A stretch of 64,000 bases of DNA, taken from assembly GCF_001544455.2 (NCBI RefSeq), contig NZ_FCOC02000001.1, positions 1-64,000 on the forward strand, given 5' to 3'. This document shows, piece after piece, positions 9,344 to 17,873 of the stretch. Each line of letters begins with the position of its first letter. The first letter of the stretch is position 1. The notes beneath the pieces are model-generated. The model saw nothing but the letters and a program-made list of their open reading frames with translations, was not told the origin of the DNA and did no database searches. The position numbers were made by a program, and so were the translations under genes. Source of the DNA: Caballeronia sordidicola. GTDB taxonomy: Bacteria; Pseudomonadota; Gammaproteobacteria; Burkholderiales; Burkholderiaceae.

Positions 9344-10039
9344 GTGCATCCTCTCGACAATCCGGCGTGGAACGCGCTAACCCACTTGCAACGCTCAGTC
9401 AGCTTCGGAAACGACCTTGCCCGCCGATATGAACCGGCCATCTCGCCGATCGCGGCCGTCGCGGACTCCGCCAATCCGGCTTGCTGGACGGCCCTCGCGG
9501 ACGTCGCGGGTGCGGGCTCGCTGGTTGGCGTGTTTGCGATCGCGAAGCATGCGCCGCCCGACGGATGGTCTGTCGACTGGCGCTATAGCTTTGCCCAGAT
9601 GACATGCACAAAGGCCGCGTTCAAGGTCCCCACGCATTTCATTTCCCATTCATCGATGCGCGCGCTCACGCTTGCGGATGGTCCGGCCATGGTCGCGCTT
9701 GCAACGTTGGCGCAGCCCGGGCCAATGGAAATGCGAACAGTGACACTGGGCCGTTATCTAGGTATCTTCGATGAGAACGATATGCTCATTGCGATGGCCG
9801 GCGAGCGCATGCGGCTCGATGGCGCCACCGAAGTGAGCGGCGTATGCACGCATCCGGATCATCGTGGGAAACGCTATGCGCAAATACTGAGCGCGGCTAT
9901 CGCCGAGAACATCCTCGAACGCGGCGATACCGCCTTTCTTCACGTGAGAGATGGAAACGCCGGCGCGGCCAGCGTGTATGAAAAACTGGGGTTCGGCGTG
10001 CGAGCGGTGTTTGATATAGCGGCCGTGAAGAAATGCTAG
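9344..10039 (+). CDS. GNAT family N-acetyltransferase
   Basis: A 231-residue protein starting with GTG. A strong AAAGGAG lies at 9328-9334. The C-terminal half (about residues 135-225) is a GNAT/FR47-type domain with the acetyl-CoA pocket HPDHRGKRYAQIL and the late GAASVYEKLGFGVR segment. The N-terminal half has no recognised motif. The acceptor substrate cannot be predicted. It is divergent from the ferredoxin reductase and convergent with accC. Confidence 0.82.
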   Translation: MHPLDNPAWNALTHLQRSVSFGNDLARRYEPAISPIAAVADSANPACWTALADVAGAGSLVGVFAIAKHAPPDGWSVDWRYSFAQMTCTKAAFKVPTHFISHSSMRALTLADGPAMVALATLAQPGPMEMRTVTLGRYLGIFDENDMLIAMAGERMRLDGATEVSGVCTHPDHRGKRYAQILSAAIAENILERGDTAFLHVRDGNAGAASVYEKLGFGVRAVFDIAAVKKC

Positions 10040-10098
10040 ATCCGCACATCAAGGATCGTCTATCCGCGTCATTCAAATAACGAGGGCCGCATTTTTGC

Positions 10099-11478
10099 TC
10101 AGGCAATCGCCTGAATGATCCGCTCGATGTTCTCTTCCAGGTAACTCGTTTCATAAACGCCCGCCGCCACGCCGGGGTCGTCGAGCAATGCCAGATGTAG
10201 CGCCCGCGTGGTCTTCACACCGTCCACATGCAGTTCGGTCAACGCGCGTTTCATCCGGCTGATCGCCGCGTCGCGATTCACGTCCCACGCAATCACCTTG
10301 CCAAGCAGCGAATCGTAGAATGGCGGCACGCGGTAGCCGTCGAAGATATGCGTGTCCGTACGCACCCCTGGCCCACCAGGCAAGCGCACATTGCCGATAA
10401 CCCCCGGCGACGGCATGAAGTTCCTGACCGGATCCTCCGCGTTGATCCGGCATTCGATCGCGGCGCCGCGCAATACGATGTCTTCCTGCGCGAACCCAAG
10501 CGCTTCCCCTGTCGCCAGGCGCAGCGACTCGCGCACAATATCGATGCCCGTCACCATTTCGGTTACTGGATGTTCGACCTGCACGCGTGTATTCATTTCA
10601 ATGAAAAAGAACTCGGAGGTCGTGGCGTCGAACAAATATTCAATCGTGCCTACGCCCACGTAGCCCACCGATTCAGCCAGCGCCACCGCCGACGCGCACA
10701 AGCGTCCGCGAACTTCATCATCAAGCGACGGCGACGGCGCTTCTTCCATCAGTTTTTGCCTGCGCCTTTGCAGCGAGCATTCGCGGTCGTACAGATGGAT
10801 CGCGCGTACGCCGTCGCCCATGATCTGCACTTCTACATGATGTGCGCGCCCGACGAAGCGCTCGAGATAAAGGCCGCCATAGCCGAAAGCGCTTTCGGCT
10901 TCGCGGGTGGCCTTGTCGAATTCAGCGGCCAGTTCGTCTGCGTCCTGCGCGACCCGAATGCCGCGTCCGCCGCCGCCCGCAGCCGCTTTCAACATCACCG
11001 GATAGCCGACCTTGAGCGCCTCACGCTGCGCCTCTCCAACGTGTTCGACCACGCCGTCGCTGCCGGGCACGGTCGGAACGCCCGCGCGCCGCGCACAGGC
11101 ACGCGCTGCAGCCTTGTCGCCCATCAACGAAATGGTCTCCGGCGAGGGTCCCACGAAGATCAGACCCGCGTCCTTGAGCGCCTGCGCAAAAGCGGCATTC
11201 TCCGATAAAAACCCATACCCCGGATGCACGGCGTCAGCGCCACTGCGAAGCGCCGCGTCAACGACCGCACGCGTGTCGAGATAACTCTTCGCGGCAGGCG
11301 CCGGACCCAGCACCTCGACGCCATCCGCCATGCGCGCGGCGAGACTGTCGGCATCGGCTTCGCTGCAACCCAGCACCGTTTGCAAACCAAGCTCCCGCGC
11401 CGCTCGGATGATGCGCACCGCAATCTCACCGCGGTTCGCAATGAACACCTTTCTGATCGCGCGCGTCATGTCATGCAC
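10099..11478 (-). CDS. accC: Biotin carboxylase subunit (AccC type) of the Pxp-like operon
   Basis: A 459-residue ATP-grasp enzyme that carboxylates biotin using ATP and bicarbonate. Visible hallmarks are the glycine-rich AAAGGGGRGIRVAQD loop near residue 165, HHVEVQIMGDG, the ECSLQRRRQKLMEEAPSP stretch, and FIEMNTRVQVEHPVTE. It is the last gene of a ten-gene minus-strand operon and overlaps the biotin-carrier gene by eight bases. The operon has pxpB and pxpC relatives, which resemble the carboxyltransferase domains of urea carboxylase, and no accA/accD. It is therefore more likely part of a split amide/lactam carboxylase than of fatty-acid synthesis. Confidence 0.92.
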   Translation of the reverse strand: MHDMTRAIRKVFIANRGEIAVRIIRAARELGLQTVLGCSEADADSLAARMADGVEVLGPAPAAKSYLDTRAVVDAALRSGADAVHPGYGFLSENAAFAQALKDAGLIFVGPSPETISLMGDKAAARACARRAGVPTVPGSDGVVEHVGEAQREALKVGYPVMLKAAAGGGGRGIRVAQDADELAAEFDKATREAESAFGYGGLYLERFVGRAHHVEVQIMGDGVRAIHLYDRECSLQRRRQKLMEEAPSPSLDDEVRGRLCASAVALAESVGYVGVGTIEYLFDATTSEFFFIEMNTRVQVEHPVTEMVTGIDIVRESLRLATGEALGFAQEDIVLRGAAIECRINAEDPVRNFMPSPGVIGNVRLPGGPGVRTDTHIFDGYRVPPFYDSLLGKVIAWDVNRDAAISRMKRALTELHVDGVKTTRALHLALLDDPGVAAGVYETSYLEENIERIIQAIA

Positions 11479-11722
11479 TTCCCGTGTCGATTACCACAAG
11501 CACGGCGTCCGCGTCAACGGCGTCGCCATCGGCCACGGCAAAGCTGCGCACGACACCCGCCACGCCCGCGGGCACATCGTTGAACTGTTTCATCAGTTCC
11601 ACGATCCCGACTATCGTATCGGCCGTGACGTGTTGCCCTTCTTCAACGAGCGGCGGCTTGCCGGGTGCGGAACTGCGATAGAACGTCCCCGGGATTTCGC
11701 TTTTGACTTCGAAGTCGGCCAT
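11471..11722 (-). CDS. accB: Short biotin carboxyl carrier protein
   Basis: An 83-residue biotinyl domain protein without the N-terminal region and proline/alanine linker of the fatty-acid-synthesis carrier (about 150 residues). The biotin-accepting lysine is in IVELMKQFNDVPAG, so the usual MKM reads MKQ. This variant hairpin is compatible with biotinylation but differs from the canonical E-A-M-K-M. An AAGGA element precedes the start. It sits between pxpC and accC and should carry carboxybiotin between the AccC and PxpBC-like active sites. Confidence 0.88.
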   Translation of the reverse strand: MADFEVKSEIPGTFYRSSAPGKPPLVEEGQHVTADTIVGIVELMKQFNDVPAGVAGVVRSFAVADGDAVDADAVLVVIDTGSA

Positions 11723-11752
11723 CTGGTTGTCATCCTTGGTTTGCGTTATAGG

Positions 11753-12757
11753 TCATGCTCGAGTAGTCGGTTCGATCAGTGCTTCCGCCGTGCACAACGC
11801 ATCGATGCGCCGGCGTCGCGCGTTGGCTTCGTCCATGGTCACGCGGCGAAAGCGCAGGTTTTCATTCGGCCGCGCTTGCCCCAGGCGCCATAAATCGCAG
11901 CGCGGCACCGTGAACGGAATGATGAAACCGCCGGCACTCGGCGCGTCGTGAATCAGCACAATCGCCGTCTGCCCTGCAACGCTGATGCCGCCGACCGGAT
12001 AGCCGTGGTCAAGAATGTTCGATGGTTCCTGCCCATGCTCGGGCCGCTTCGAATATGCGCGCTCAGAGAAGGTGAACTCGGGTCCGGTCAGCCTCAACCC
12101 CGTGCGGTTGCTTCGCGCCTGAACCGTCCATTCGCTTTCGAAGAACATGTCGATGGCGTGCGGGTCGAGCCATGCATCGTTGGGACCGAGCATGGCGGCA
12201 ACACGCTTTGAAGCGGCGCTGGTGCGAAGGGCGGTATCGATCGGCGGGCGGGCGCTTTCTGCCACACGAAACCGCTTGAACTGCGCGCTCGGTTCGCCGA
12301 GCGGCACGCGGTCATCTTTCTTCAGCGCACCATTGCCCATCCCGCCGATGGCGGCCATATGGAACGTCGCGCGCGAACCAAGCACCGGCTCCGTCGCAAT
12401 ACCGCCCGATACCGCGATATACCCCCGCGCCCCCGTGCGCGCCGCGCCGCACGTCAGCACCTGCCCTGCTTTAACGTTGAGCGTTTCCCACATTGGCACG
12501 GGTGCGTCATCGAGCTTCGCGGCCATGTCCGCGCCTGTCAGCGCGATCGCGCCATCGCGATGAAAGCGCACCGTTGGCCCGACGAACTGCCATTCGAGCG
12601 CAGCCGTATCGCGGTCGTTGCCAACCAAAAGATTAGCAAGCCGAAATGACCACGCGTCGGCCGGCCCGGATGGCGGAAAGCCCTGCTCCCAATGACCGAT
12701 GCGACCGGGCAATTCCTGCACCGTGGTCTCGAGTCCCGGTTTGACGATATCGAGCAT
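11753..12757 (-). CDS. pxpC: PxpC/KipA-family subunit (biotin-dependent carboxyltransferase-like)
   Basis: A 334-residue protein of the KipA/PxpC/AHS2 family. It has the N-terminal QELPGRIGHWEQGFPPSGP segment, the SFRLANLLVGND stretch, and the conserved C-terminal GYPVGGISVAGQTAIVL and GGFIIPFTVPRCDLW elements. PxpC pairs with PxpB in ATP-dependent 5-oxoprolinase; the same fold forms half of the carboxyltransferase domain of urea carboxylase. It lies three bases after pxpB. Together with AccC and the biotin carrier it suggests an amide- or lactam-carboxylating enzyme. The real substrate is unproven. Confidence 0.88.
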   Translation of the reverse strand: MLDIVKPGLETTVQELPGRIGHWEQGFPPSGPADAWSFRLANLLVGNDRDTAALEWQFVGPTVRFHRDGAIALTGADMAAKLDDAPVPMWETLNVKAGQVLTCGAARTGARGYIAVSGGIATEPVLGSRATFHMAAIGGMGNGALKKDDRVPLGEPSAQFKRFRVAESARPPIDTALRTSAASKRVAAMLGPNDAWLDPHAIDMFFESEWTVQARSNRTGLRLTGPEFTFSERAYSKRPEHGQEPSNILDHGYPVGGISVAGQTAIVLIHDAPSAGGFIIPFTVPRCDLWRLGQARPNENLRFRRVTMDEANARRRRIDALCTAEALIEPTTRA

Positions 12758-12760
12758 CGC

Positions 12761-13621
12761 TTACTCCTTCCCGAGGGTTTGCAGCCAGGCCTGATATTTC
12801 GGCACCGAGAATGTCTGGTATTCGATCACCGGATGCACGTAGCGGCCCACGTTCACTTCTTCTTCAATGAAGTCGTATTCGTCGCGCTGGATCGGCACGA
12901 AACGTACGCGGTCACCTGGCCTGAACAATGCCGGGCTTTCGCGGAACGCGCCCAGCCGTTGATGCCGGTCCCACGTCGGCATGGGGGTGCGGGCGAAGAT
13001 CTGGTAGCCCCCGGGCGTACGGTCCGGATAAATGCACGTGAGGCCGCCGCCAAGACCTATCGCGCCCTTGGGCGTCCAGCCTCGCGGCGGGTTGTACTTC
13101 GGCGCGTTGAGCCGCGAGCGCGGATCGAGCGGCATCAGCGAACACAGTCCGGGCCAGAATCCGAGCGCCGCCACCCAGTATTCGCTTGCGCAATGCACCC
13201 GCTGTAACGCGGCGCGGTCGGCGAGGCCGTTCTGCTCGCACATCAGTTCGGGGTCGGGCGTCTTGTCGGGATACGTCTTGCGATATTCATCGACGCATTC
13301 GGCGGTCCACGGGTCGTAGTAGAGCAGCGGGACGTGGAAGACCCGGCTGGTCATTTCCTGCATTGCGCCACCCGAAAGCGCGTCGGATAACGCCTGGATT
13401 TCACGGACGGCGTCAGCGTACGAGATACGGTCCGGATCATAGGACACAAGCAAAGATGCCAGTTCGGGAATCAACTCGACGACGCCCGCAATCCGCGCCG
13501 CGCGAATGGCGGCGGCAAGCGCATGAACCCGCACATTGAGGTCGAAACTCATTTCATCGCCGAGTTCGACTTCGATGAAACAATCGCCGCCCGGCACGAA
13601 GCGCGGCTCAGGATAAAGCAT
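12761..13621 (-). CDS. pxpB: PxpB/KipI-family subunit (carboxyltransferase/oxoprolinase subunit)
   Basis: A protein of 286 residues from the ATG at 13621. That start is supported by an AAGGG element and by the family-like MLYPEPRFVPGGD beginning; an upstream extension of 36 codons looks non-coding. The C-terminal AHS1 domain has PRGWTPKGAIGLGGG and the PGGYQIFARTP signature. The usual PxpB length is about 220-240 residues, and the extra length lies in the middle (DEYRKTYPDKTPDPELMCEQN, about residues 125-145). PxpB and PxpC act as a pair; here they are joined by AccB and AccC genes. Confidence 0.87.
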   Translation of the reverse strand: MLYPEPRFVPGGDCFIEVELGDEMSFDLNVRVHALAAAIRAARIAGVVELIPELASLLVSYDPDRISYADAVREIQALSDALSGGAMQEMTSRVFHVPLLYYDPWTAECVDEYRKTYPDKTPDPELMCEQNGLADRAALQRVHCASEYWVAALGFWPGLCSLMPLDPRSRLNAPKYNPPRGWTPKGAIGLGGGLTCIYPDRTPGGYQIFARTPMPTWDRHQRLGAFRESPALFRPGDRVRFVPIQRDEYDFIEEEVNVGRYVHPVIEYQTFSVPKYQAWLQTLGKE

Positions 13622-13655
13622 CGCGATGCCCTTGAGAGTTAAGGAGAGACGTCGA

Positions 13656-14510
13656 TCAATTCTTGTCCATTCGCACGAACAAGACCCAGAAAAGCGCGGC
13701 CAGCAACGGCAACACCACGGCGAGGACAATTGTCTCGAGCGAGAAGATCACCGGCACCTGCGATTGTTGCGACGACGCCATTTCCCAGTTCCAGATCGGC
13801 ATGGTCGTCGCCGTGCCGCGCAGGAAGATGGACCGCTGCACTTCGTTGAACGAGATGAGAAAACCGAACGTGCCCGCACCCACTATGCCGGGGCGCAGTA
13901 TCGGCAACTCGATGTCCCAGAAAGTGCGCCAGCCCGACGCGCCGAGATCGGCCGCGGCCTCCACAAGACGGCTATCGAAACGGGTTGTCAGCACCAGCAC
14001 GATCAGCAACGAAAATGGAAACGCCCAGACCACGTGACCAAGGAAGATGGACCAGAACCCCAGTGTGAGCCCGAGCATGGGCCGCAGGAAAATGAACTGG
14101 GCGGCGCCCATCGACATGCCGGGTATGAAGAGCGGCAACACCGCGAGCAGGACCAGCGTTCCGGCGCGTGGCGAATGGGGCAACGCACGGCCAACCAGCG
14201 TTGCTGTCAACGCCGTCACGACCGCAACGCCGAGCGCAATCATCACGCTGATGCCGAACGGTGCAAGCCAGTCGTTGTTCGTAAAGAGCGATACGTAATT
14301 GGCGCCCGACAACGGAAACGGAATACCCGAGAGCGGACGCGCGCTCACGGACATCATGGCGAGCCACAGCAGCGGAAAGTAGATCAGGCCCAGCACGCCG
14401 AACGTGATCCACTTCGCGCATGCCGGCCAGCCGCGCCAGTAGCTCCACGCGCCGCCCTTCGGTTGCGCCGCGGGTTCGCGAACAGATAGCTGAAGGACGG
14501 AATGGCTCAA
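13656..14510 (-). CDS. ABC transporter permease, PotC-like
   Basis: A 284-residue inner-membrane permease with about six transmembrane helices. The cytoplasmic EAA coupling loop (EAAADLGASGWRTFWDIELPI) lies near residue 190. It belongs to the spermidine/putrescine family of binding-protein-dependent importers. The start overlaps the previous permease stop (ATGA). Its place between transporter and Pxp genes suggests it imports the substrate opened by the enzyme part of the operon. Confidence 0.9.
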   Translation of the reverse strand: MSHSVLQLSVREPAAQPKGGAWSYWRGWPACAKWITFGVLGLIYFPLLWLAMMSVSARPLSGIPFPLSGANYVSLFTNNDWLAPFGISVMIALGVAVVTALTATLVGRALPHSPRAGTLVLLAVLPLFIPGMSMGAAQFIFLRPMLGLTLGFWSIFLGHVVWAFPFSLLIVLVLTTRFDSRLVEAAADLGASGWRTFWDIELPILRPGIVGAGTFGFLISFNEVQRSIFLRGTATTMPIWNWEMASSQQSQVPVIFSLETIVLAVVLPLLAALFWVLFVRMDKN

Positions 14511-15421
14511 CTCTGAAGATTCCGGAAAGAAGTGGAAAGGTCGGCGAAGCGGCGCGTGAGGAACATCAGCACGGCAAGCATCAGGCCAACCATCAGGATA
14601 ACGAAGCTCGACAGCGCGGCCACCACGGGATAGCGCAATGCGCTATAAGCGCTGTCCACGGAATTGCTGAGCAAGTTGACGAAACCGCCGCCCAGCATGT
14701 TCGGTTCGATCCACGACGCAAGCGCCGGCCCGAGTGTAAAGACCACGCCGGCCAGGATGCCGGGCATGGAAAGCGGCAGGATGATATCGGCGAGAACGCG
14801 CCACGGCGACGCGCCGAGATCGGCGGCCGCCGCGATGAGCGTGTCGTCTATCACGCTGATTGCCATGTAGATGGGCAGGACCATCATGGGAAAGTACGAG
14901 ACGATCATGCCGAAATGCACCGCCTGCTCGGTGTAGAGCATGCCGCGTATGGGCGACGCAATCACATGCAGCGCCATCAGCACATGATTGATGAGGCCGT
15001 TTTCATCGAGAATACCGCGCCAGACTATGATGCGCGACGATAAATCGAGGAAGAACGGAATCGTCAGCAACGCCAGCACCAGCGCCTTCGTGGTCTTGCT
15101 GCAGCCGCCCTTCGCGAGCCATAACGCGCTCGGAAAAGCGAGCGCGAGTTCGATCACCGTCACCGTCAACGCAATGCGCAACGTGCGCACCGTGACTTCG
15201 AAGCGCCCGGACGTGAAGAGACTTTCCCACGTTGCGAGCGACGGCTTGTAGATCATCGCGAAGTTGCGGCTCTCGAAGAAGCTGTAGGCGAACAGCACCA
15301 GCAACGGCGCGATCACGAGCGTCAGCCATACCGAAAGAAACAGCGGCAATAGCCAGGGAGAACGCTCGAGCGGCGTTCGCATGGTGCCGCGCCGCGCAAT
15401 GCCGATGCTTGCATCGCTCAT
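14507..15421 (-). CDS. ABC transporter permease, PotB-like
   Basis: A 304-residue permease with a leading membrane helix (residues 20-45) and an EAA-type loop AAAADLGASPWRVLADIILPL near residue 195. It pairs with the PotC-like permease that begins inside its stop codon. The substrate is likely a small organic nitrogen compound rather than a classical polyamine because of the operon context, but sequence alone does not decide. Confidence 0.9.
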   Translation of the reverse strand: MSDASIGIARRGTMRTPLERSPWLLPLFLSVWLTLVIAPLLVLFAYSFFESRNFAMIYKPSLATWESLFTSGRFEVTVRTLRIALTVTVIELALAFPSALWLAKGGCSKTTKALVLALLTIPFFLDLSSRIIVWRGILDENGLINHVLMALHVIASPIRGMLYTEQAVHFGMIVSYFPMMVLPIYMAISVIDDTLIAAAADLGASPWRVLADIILPLSMPGILAGVVFTLGPALASWIEPNMLGGGFVNLLSNSVDSAYSALRYPVVAALSSFVILMVGLMLAVLMFLTRRFADLSTSFRNLQS

Positions 15422-15458
15422 GATTGGACCCGGTTGAATGAATGGCTCATGCAGTCGG

Positions 15459-16664
15459 TTACGCGTTCAGAAAGCGCTGCCACTCTTCTTCGATAACATC
15501 GGAATTCGATGGCGTAGTCGTGCTGACAAAGGGCTTGGTGAACTTGCGGTCGACCTTCTGCTGCGTCGCCTTCAGGTTCGCAATGTCTTCGGGTTTCCAC
15601 CCGTTTGCAGTTGCATACGTCACTGCAAGATCCATGTTCGGGCCGGCATAACCGCGGTCCCGCGCCTGCATTGCACGGTATTCGCCGTCAAGGAAGTAGT
15701 TCAGCATCTTGTAGATGCTGTCCATGTTTCCACGGCTCTTTGCCTGCGAAGCAATGTAGGCGCCGTGGCCCCATTTGTAATAGCCTTCGGTGGTGTAGGC
15801 GTAGCGGGTCTTGCCATCGCCGAGTTTGAGATTTGCTTCTCGCACGGCGGGTTCCCAGCAATTCAGAATGTCCACCTCATGGTTCGAGAGCAACTGGATC
15901 TGTTCCTCGAACGACGACACCAGCGTGCGGAACTGGCCGGCCTTCTTGCGCGCAACGAGAAAGTCCACCACGGTCTTCGCTTCCGCTCCCGTGGGATCGG
16001 CAGGGTTCGCCACCTTCGCTTTACCGGTCGCATTCAAATAAAGCGCAGCCACGCCAATGGAATAATTCCACGTCTTGTCGTAGCCCACGCGGCCGCGCGT
16101 GCGGTCGTCCTCGAACATCATCTTCCACGATACATCCGCGCTGCCGTCCGGATTCACGCCGATCTTGTCGGGGAAATAGCCAAAGCTGTCCGCATTGCCG
16201 ATCACAGGCACGCCGTACTGTTTGCCGTCACGGCCAACCACGGTCTGCGAGCGTTTCCACGTATCGGAGGTGCGCTGCCATAGCTTGAGCTCGGGCTGTT
16301 TTTCATCGATGACAAGATACGCGCCCTGCGGTCCAAGCAGATTTTGCGTACCGCCTTCGAAGATGAAGATATCGACTTTGTTACCCATTTGCGAAGCCAT
16401 CACGTCGCGCATGAAAACGCCGACGTCATTGCCCGAGCCAACGTATTCCATCTTCAGGCCGGTGGTTTTCGTCAGCGCCGACCAGTCCTTCAATTGCGCG
16501 GTGGTCACCCCATATGCGCGCACGGTGTTCGACGCCGCGGCTTGCGCAAGGCGGTTCAGGCCCAGCGAACCCGCAAGCGCCACGGCGCCGGTTGCGGCGA
16601 TGCTCTTCAACATGTCCCGGCGGGACAGATCCAGTTGCGATGTAATCGAATGCCGGTCTTTCAT
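15459..16664 (-). CDS. ABC transporter substrate-binding protein, PotD-like, Tat-type signal
   Basis: A 401-residue periplasmic binding protein of the PotD-like family (usual length about 350-400). The N-terminus has SRRDMLK at residues 14-20, then a hydrophobic segment ending in AQAAAS near residue 45. This is a twin-arginine export pattern rather than a plain Sec signal, implying export after folding. The two alpha/beta lobes give the usual late GGEYRAMQ-like and AVTYATANGW helices. It lies between the ATPase gene and the permeases and defines the cargo of the importer. Confidence 0.88.
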   Translation of the reverse strand: MKDRHSITSQLDLSRRDMLKSIAATGAVALAGSLGLNRLAQAAASNTVRAYGVTTAQLKDWSALTKTTGLKMEYVGSGNDVGVFMRDVMASQMGNKVDIFIFEGGTQNLLGPQGAYLVIDEKQPELKLWQRTSDTWKRSQTVVGRDGKQYGVPVIGNADSFGYFPDKIGVNPDGSADVSWKMMFEDDRTRGRVGYDKTWNYSIGVAALYLNATGKAKVANPADPTGAEAKTVVDFLVARKKAGQFRTLVSSFEEQIQLLSNHEVDILNCWEPAVREANLKLGDGKTRYAYTTEGYYKWGHGAYIASQAKSRGNMDSIYKMLNYFLDGEYRAMQARDRGYAGPNMDLAVTYATANGWKPEDIANLKATQQKVDRKFTKPFVSTTTPSNSDVIEEEWQRFLNA

Positions 16665-16682
16665 GATTTCCCGCCTTAGTCG

Positions 16683-17873
16683 TTAGTGTGGAAGAACAAC
16701 GCAATCCTGTGGGCGGCAGGCCACCGCGTCGAAGCCGGATGCATCGGGGCCATGTTGCGCGCCGCTCTGGTCCCAGCTGCGGATCTTGAGCACCGTGCCG
16801 CCCGGCATGCGCGCGGTCCGGTCGGTGTATTTGCCGCGATAAAGATGGCCTTCGGCCGTGCACGCCAGCACGTTCAGGTTCGCCCCGGCCTGTGCGCGCA
16901 GAATGAGCGAGAGACGTTCGGCGCGTACAGCAACGAGGGCGGCTTCGCCGCGCCGCGCGCGACAACCAGGCGAGCGTTGTGCGCGCACCGTTGCGCCGCC
17001 CAGGTCGACGGTCATGACAGACGCGTCGTCGTCGCTCGTTACGGTGCATGGCAGGACGTTGTCGTAGCCCATGAACTCGGCGGCGAACCGGCTGCCAGGG
17101 CGGTCGAAAAGGTCTTCCGGCGTTCCGCTTTGCTCGATACGCCCGCGCCGCATGAGGACGATCCGGTCGCTCATGGTGAGCGCTTCTTCCTGGCTGTGCG
17201 TGATGTAGATGAACGTCATGCCGAGCGCCTTGTGGATGTCCACCAGTTCGGCCTGCATGTCGTAGCGCAGGCGTTCGTCGAGAGCGCCGAGCGGTTCATC
17301 GAGTAACAGGATGGCCGGCTTCGTGACCACCGCGCGCGCCAGCGCCACGCGCTGCCGCTCGCCGCCCGACAACTGGCCGATGCGCCTTGCGCCCTTCGCG
17401 CCGAGCCGCACCATGTCGAGCGCCTCGCCCGCGCGGCGGCGGCATTCTTCGCGCGGCACGCCACGCAGCTTCAACCCGTAACCAACGTTTTCCTCGACCG
17501 ACATATGCGGAAAAAGCGCGTAGCTTTGAAACACCGTCGTACAGTTTCGACGCGCTGCCGGAACGTTGGTCACGTCCACGCCGTCAAGCGACAACTGCGC
17601 CACGTGCGACGCCCGTTCAAGACCGGATATCACGCGCAGCATGGTTGTTTTGCCCGAGCCGCTCTCGCCAAGGATGGTGAGGAATTCGCCGCGCCGGACT
17701 TCCAGAGAGACGTGGTCGAGCGCGGTAACCGGACCATAGTGATGCACGACATCGATCGCGCGCAGGATCAGATCCGCGGCTGACGAGCCATCGTGCTGCA
17801 CGCGAGGCGCGGCGGCTGGCGACGGGACAAACGTGGGCGTCACGCGCTCGGCGTCGTGGCGTTCCTTCAACAT
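16683..17873 (-). CDS. ABC transporter ATP-binding protein, PotA-like
   Basis: A 396-residue ATPase from the ATG at 17873, which overlaps the chaperonin-like gene stop by seven bases. A much longer upstream reading frame is only the shadow of that gene. Motifs are Walker A GESGSGKTT near residue 75, the signature LSGGERQRVALARA near 170, Walker B ILLLDEPLGALDE, and the H-loop YITHSQEEA. A C-terminal TOBE-like regulatory region follows from about residue 285. An extra N-terminal tail of about 45 residues precedes the domain. It energises the importer encoded downstream. Confidence 0.9.
   Translation of the reverse strand: MLKERHDAERVTPTFVPSPAAAPRVQHDGSSAADLILRAIDVVHHYGPVTALDHVSLEVRRGEFLTILGESGSGKTTMLRVISGLERASHVAQLSLDGVDVTNVPAARRNCTTVFQSYALFPHMSVEENVGYGLKLRGVPREECRRRAGEALDMVRLGAKGARRIGQLSGGERQRVALARAVVTKPAILLLDEPLGALDERLRYDMQAELVDIHKALGMTFIYITHSQEEALTMSDRIVLMRRGRIEQSGTPEDLFDRPGSRFAAEFMGYDNVLPCTVTSDDDASVMTVDLGGATVRAQRSPGCRARRGEAALVAVRAERLSLILRAQAGANLNVLACTAEGHLYRGKYTDRTARMPGGTVLKIRSWDQSGAQHGPDASGFDAVACRPQDCVVLPH

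Noticed and set aside
13656..14489. Plus-strand frame of about 287 codons over the PotC-like permease
   Set aside because: The minus-strand permease has membrane helices and an EAA loop; the plus frame is only Arg/Gln/His-rich shadow.
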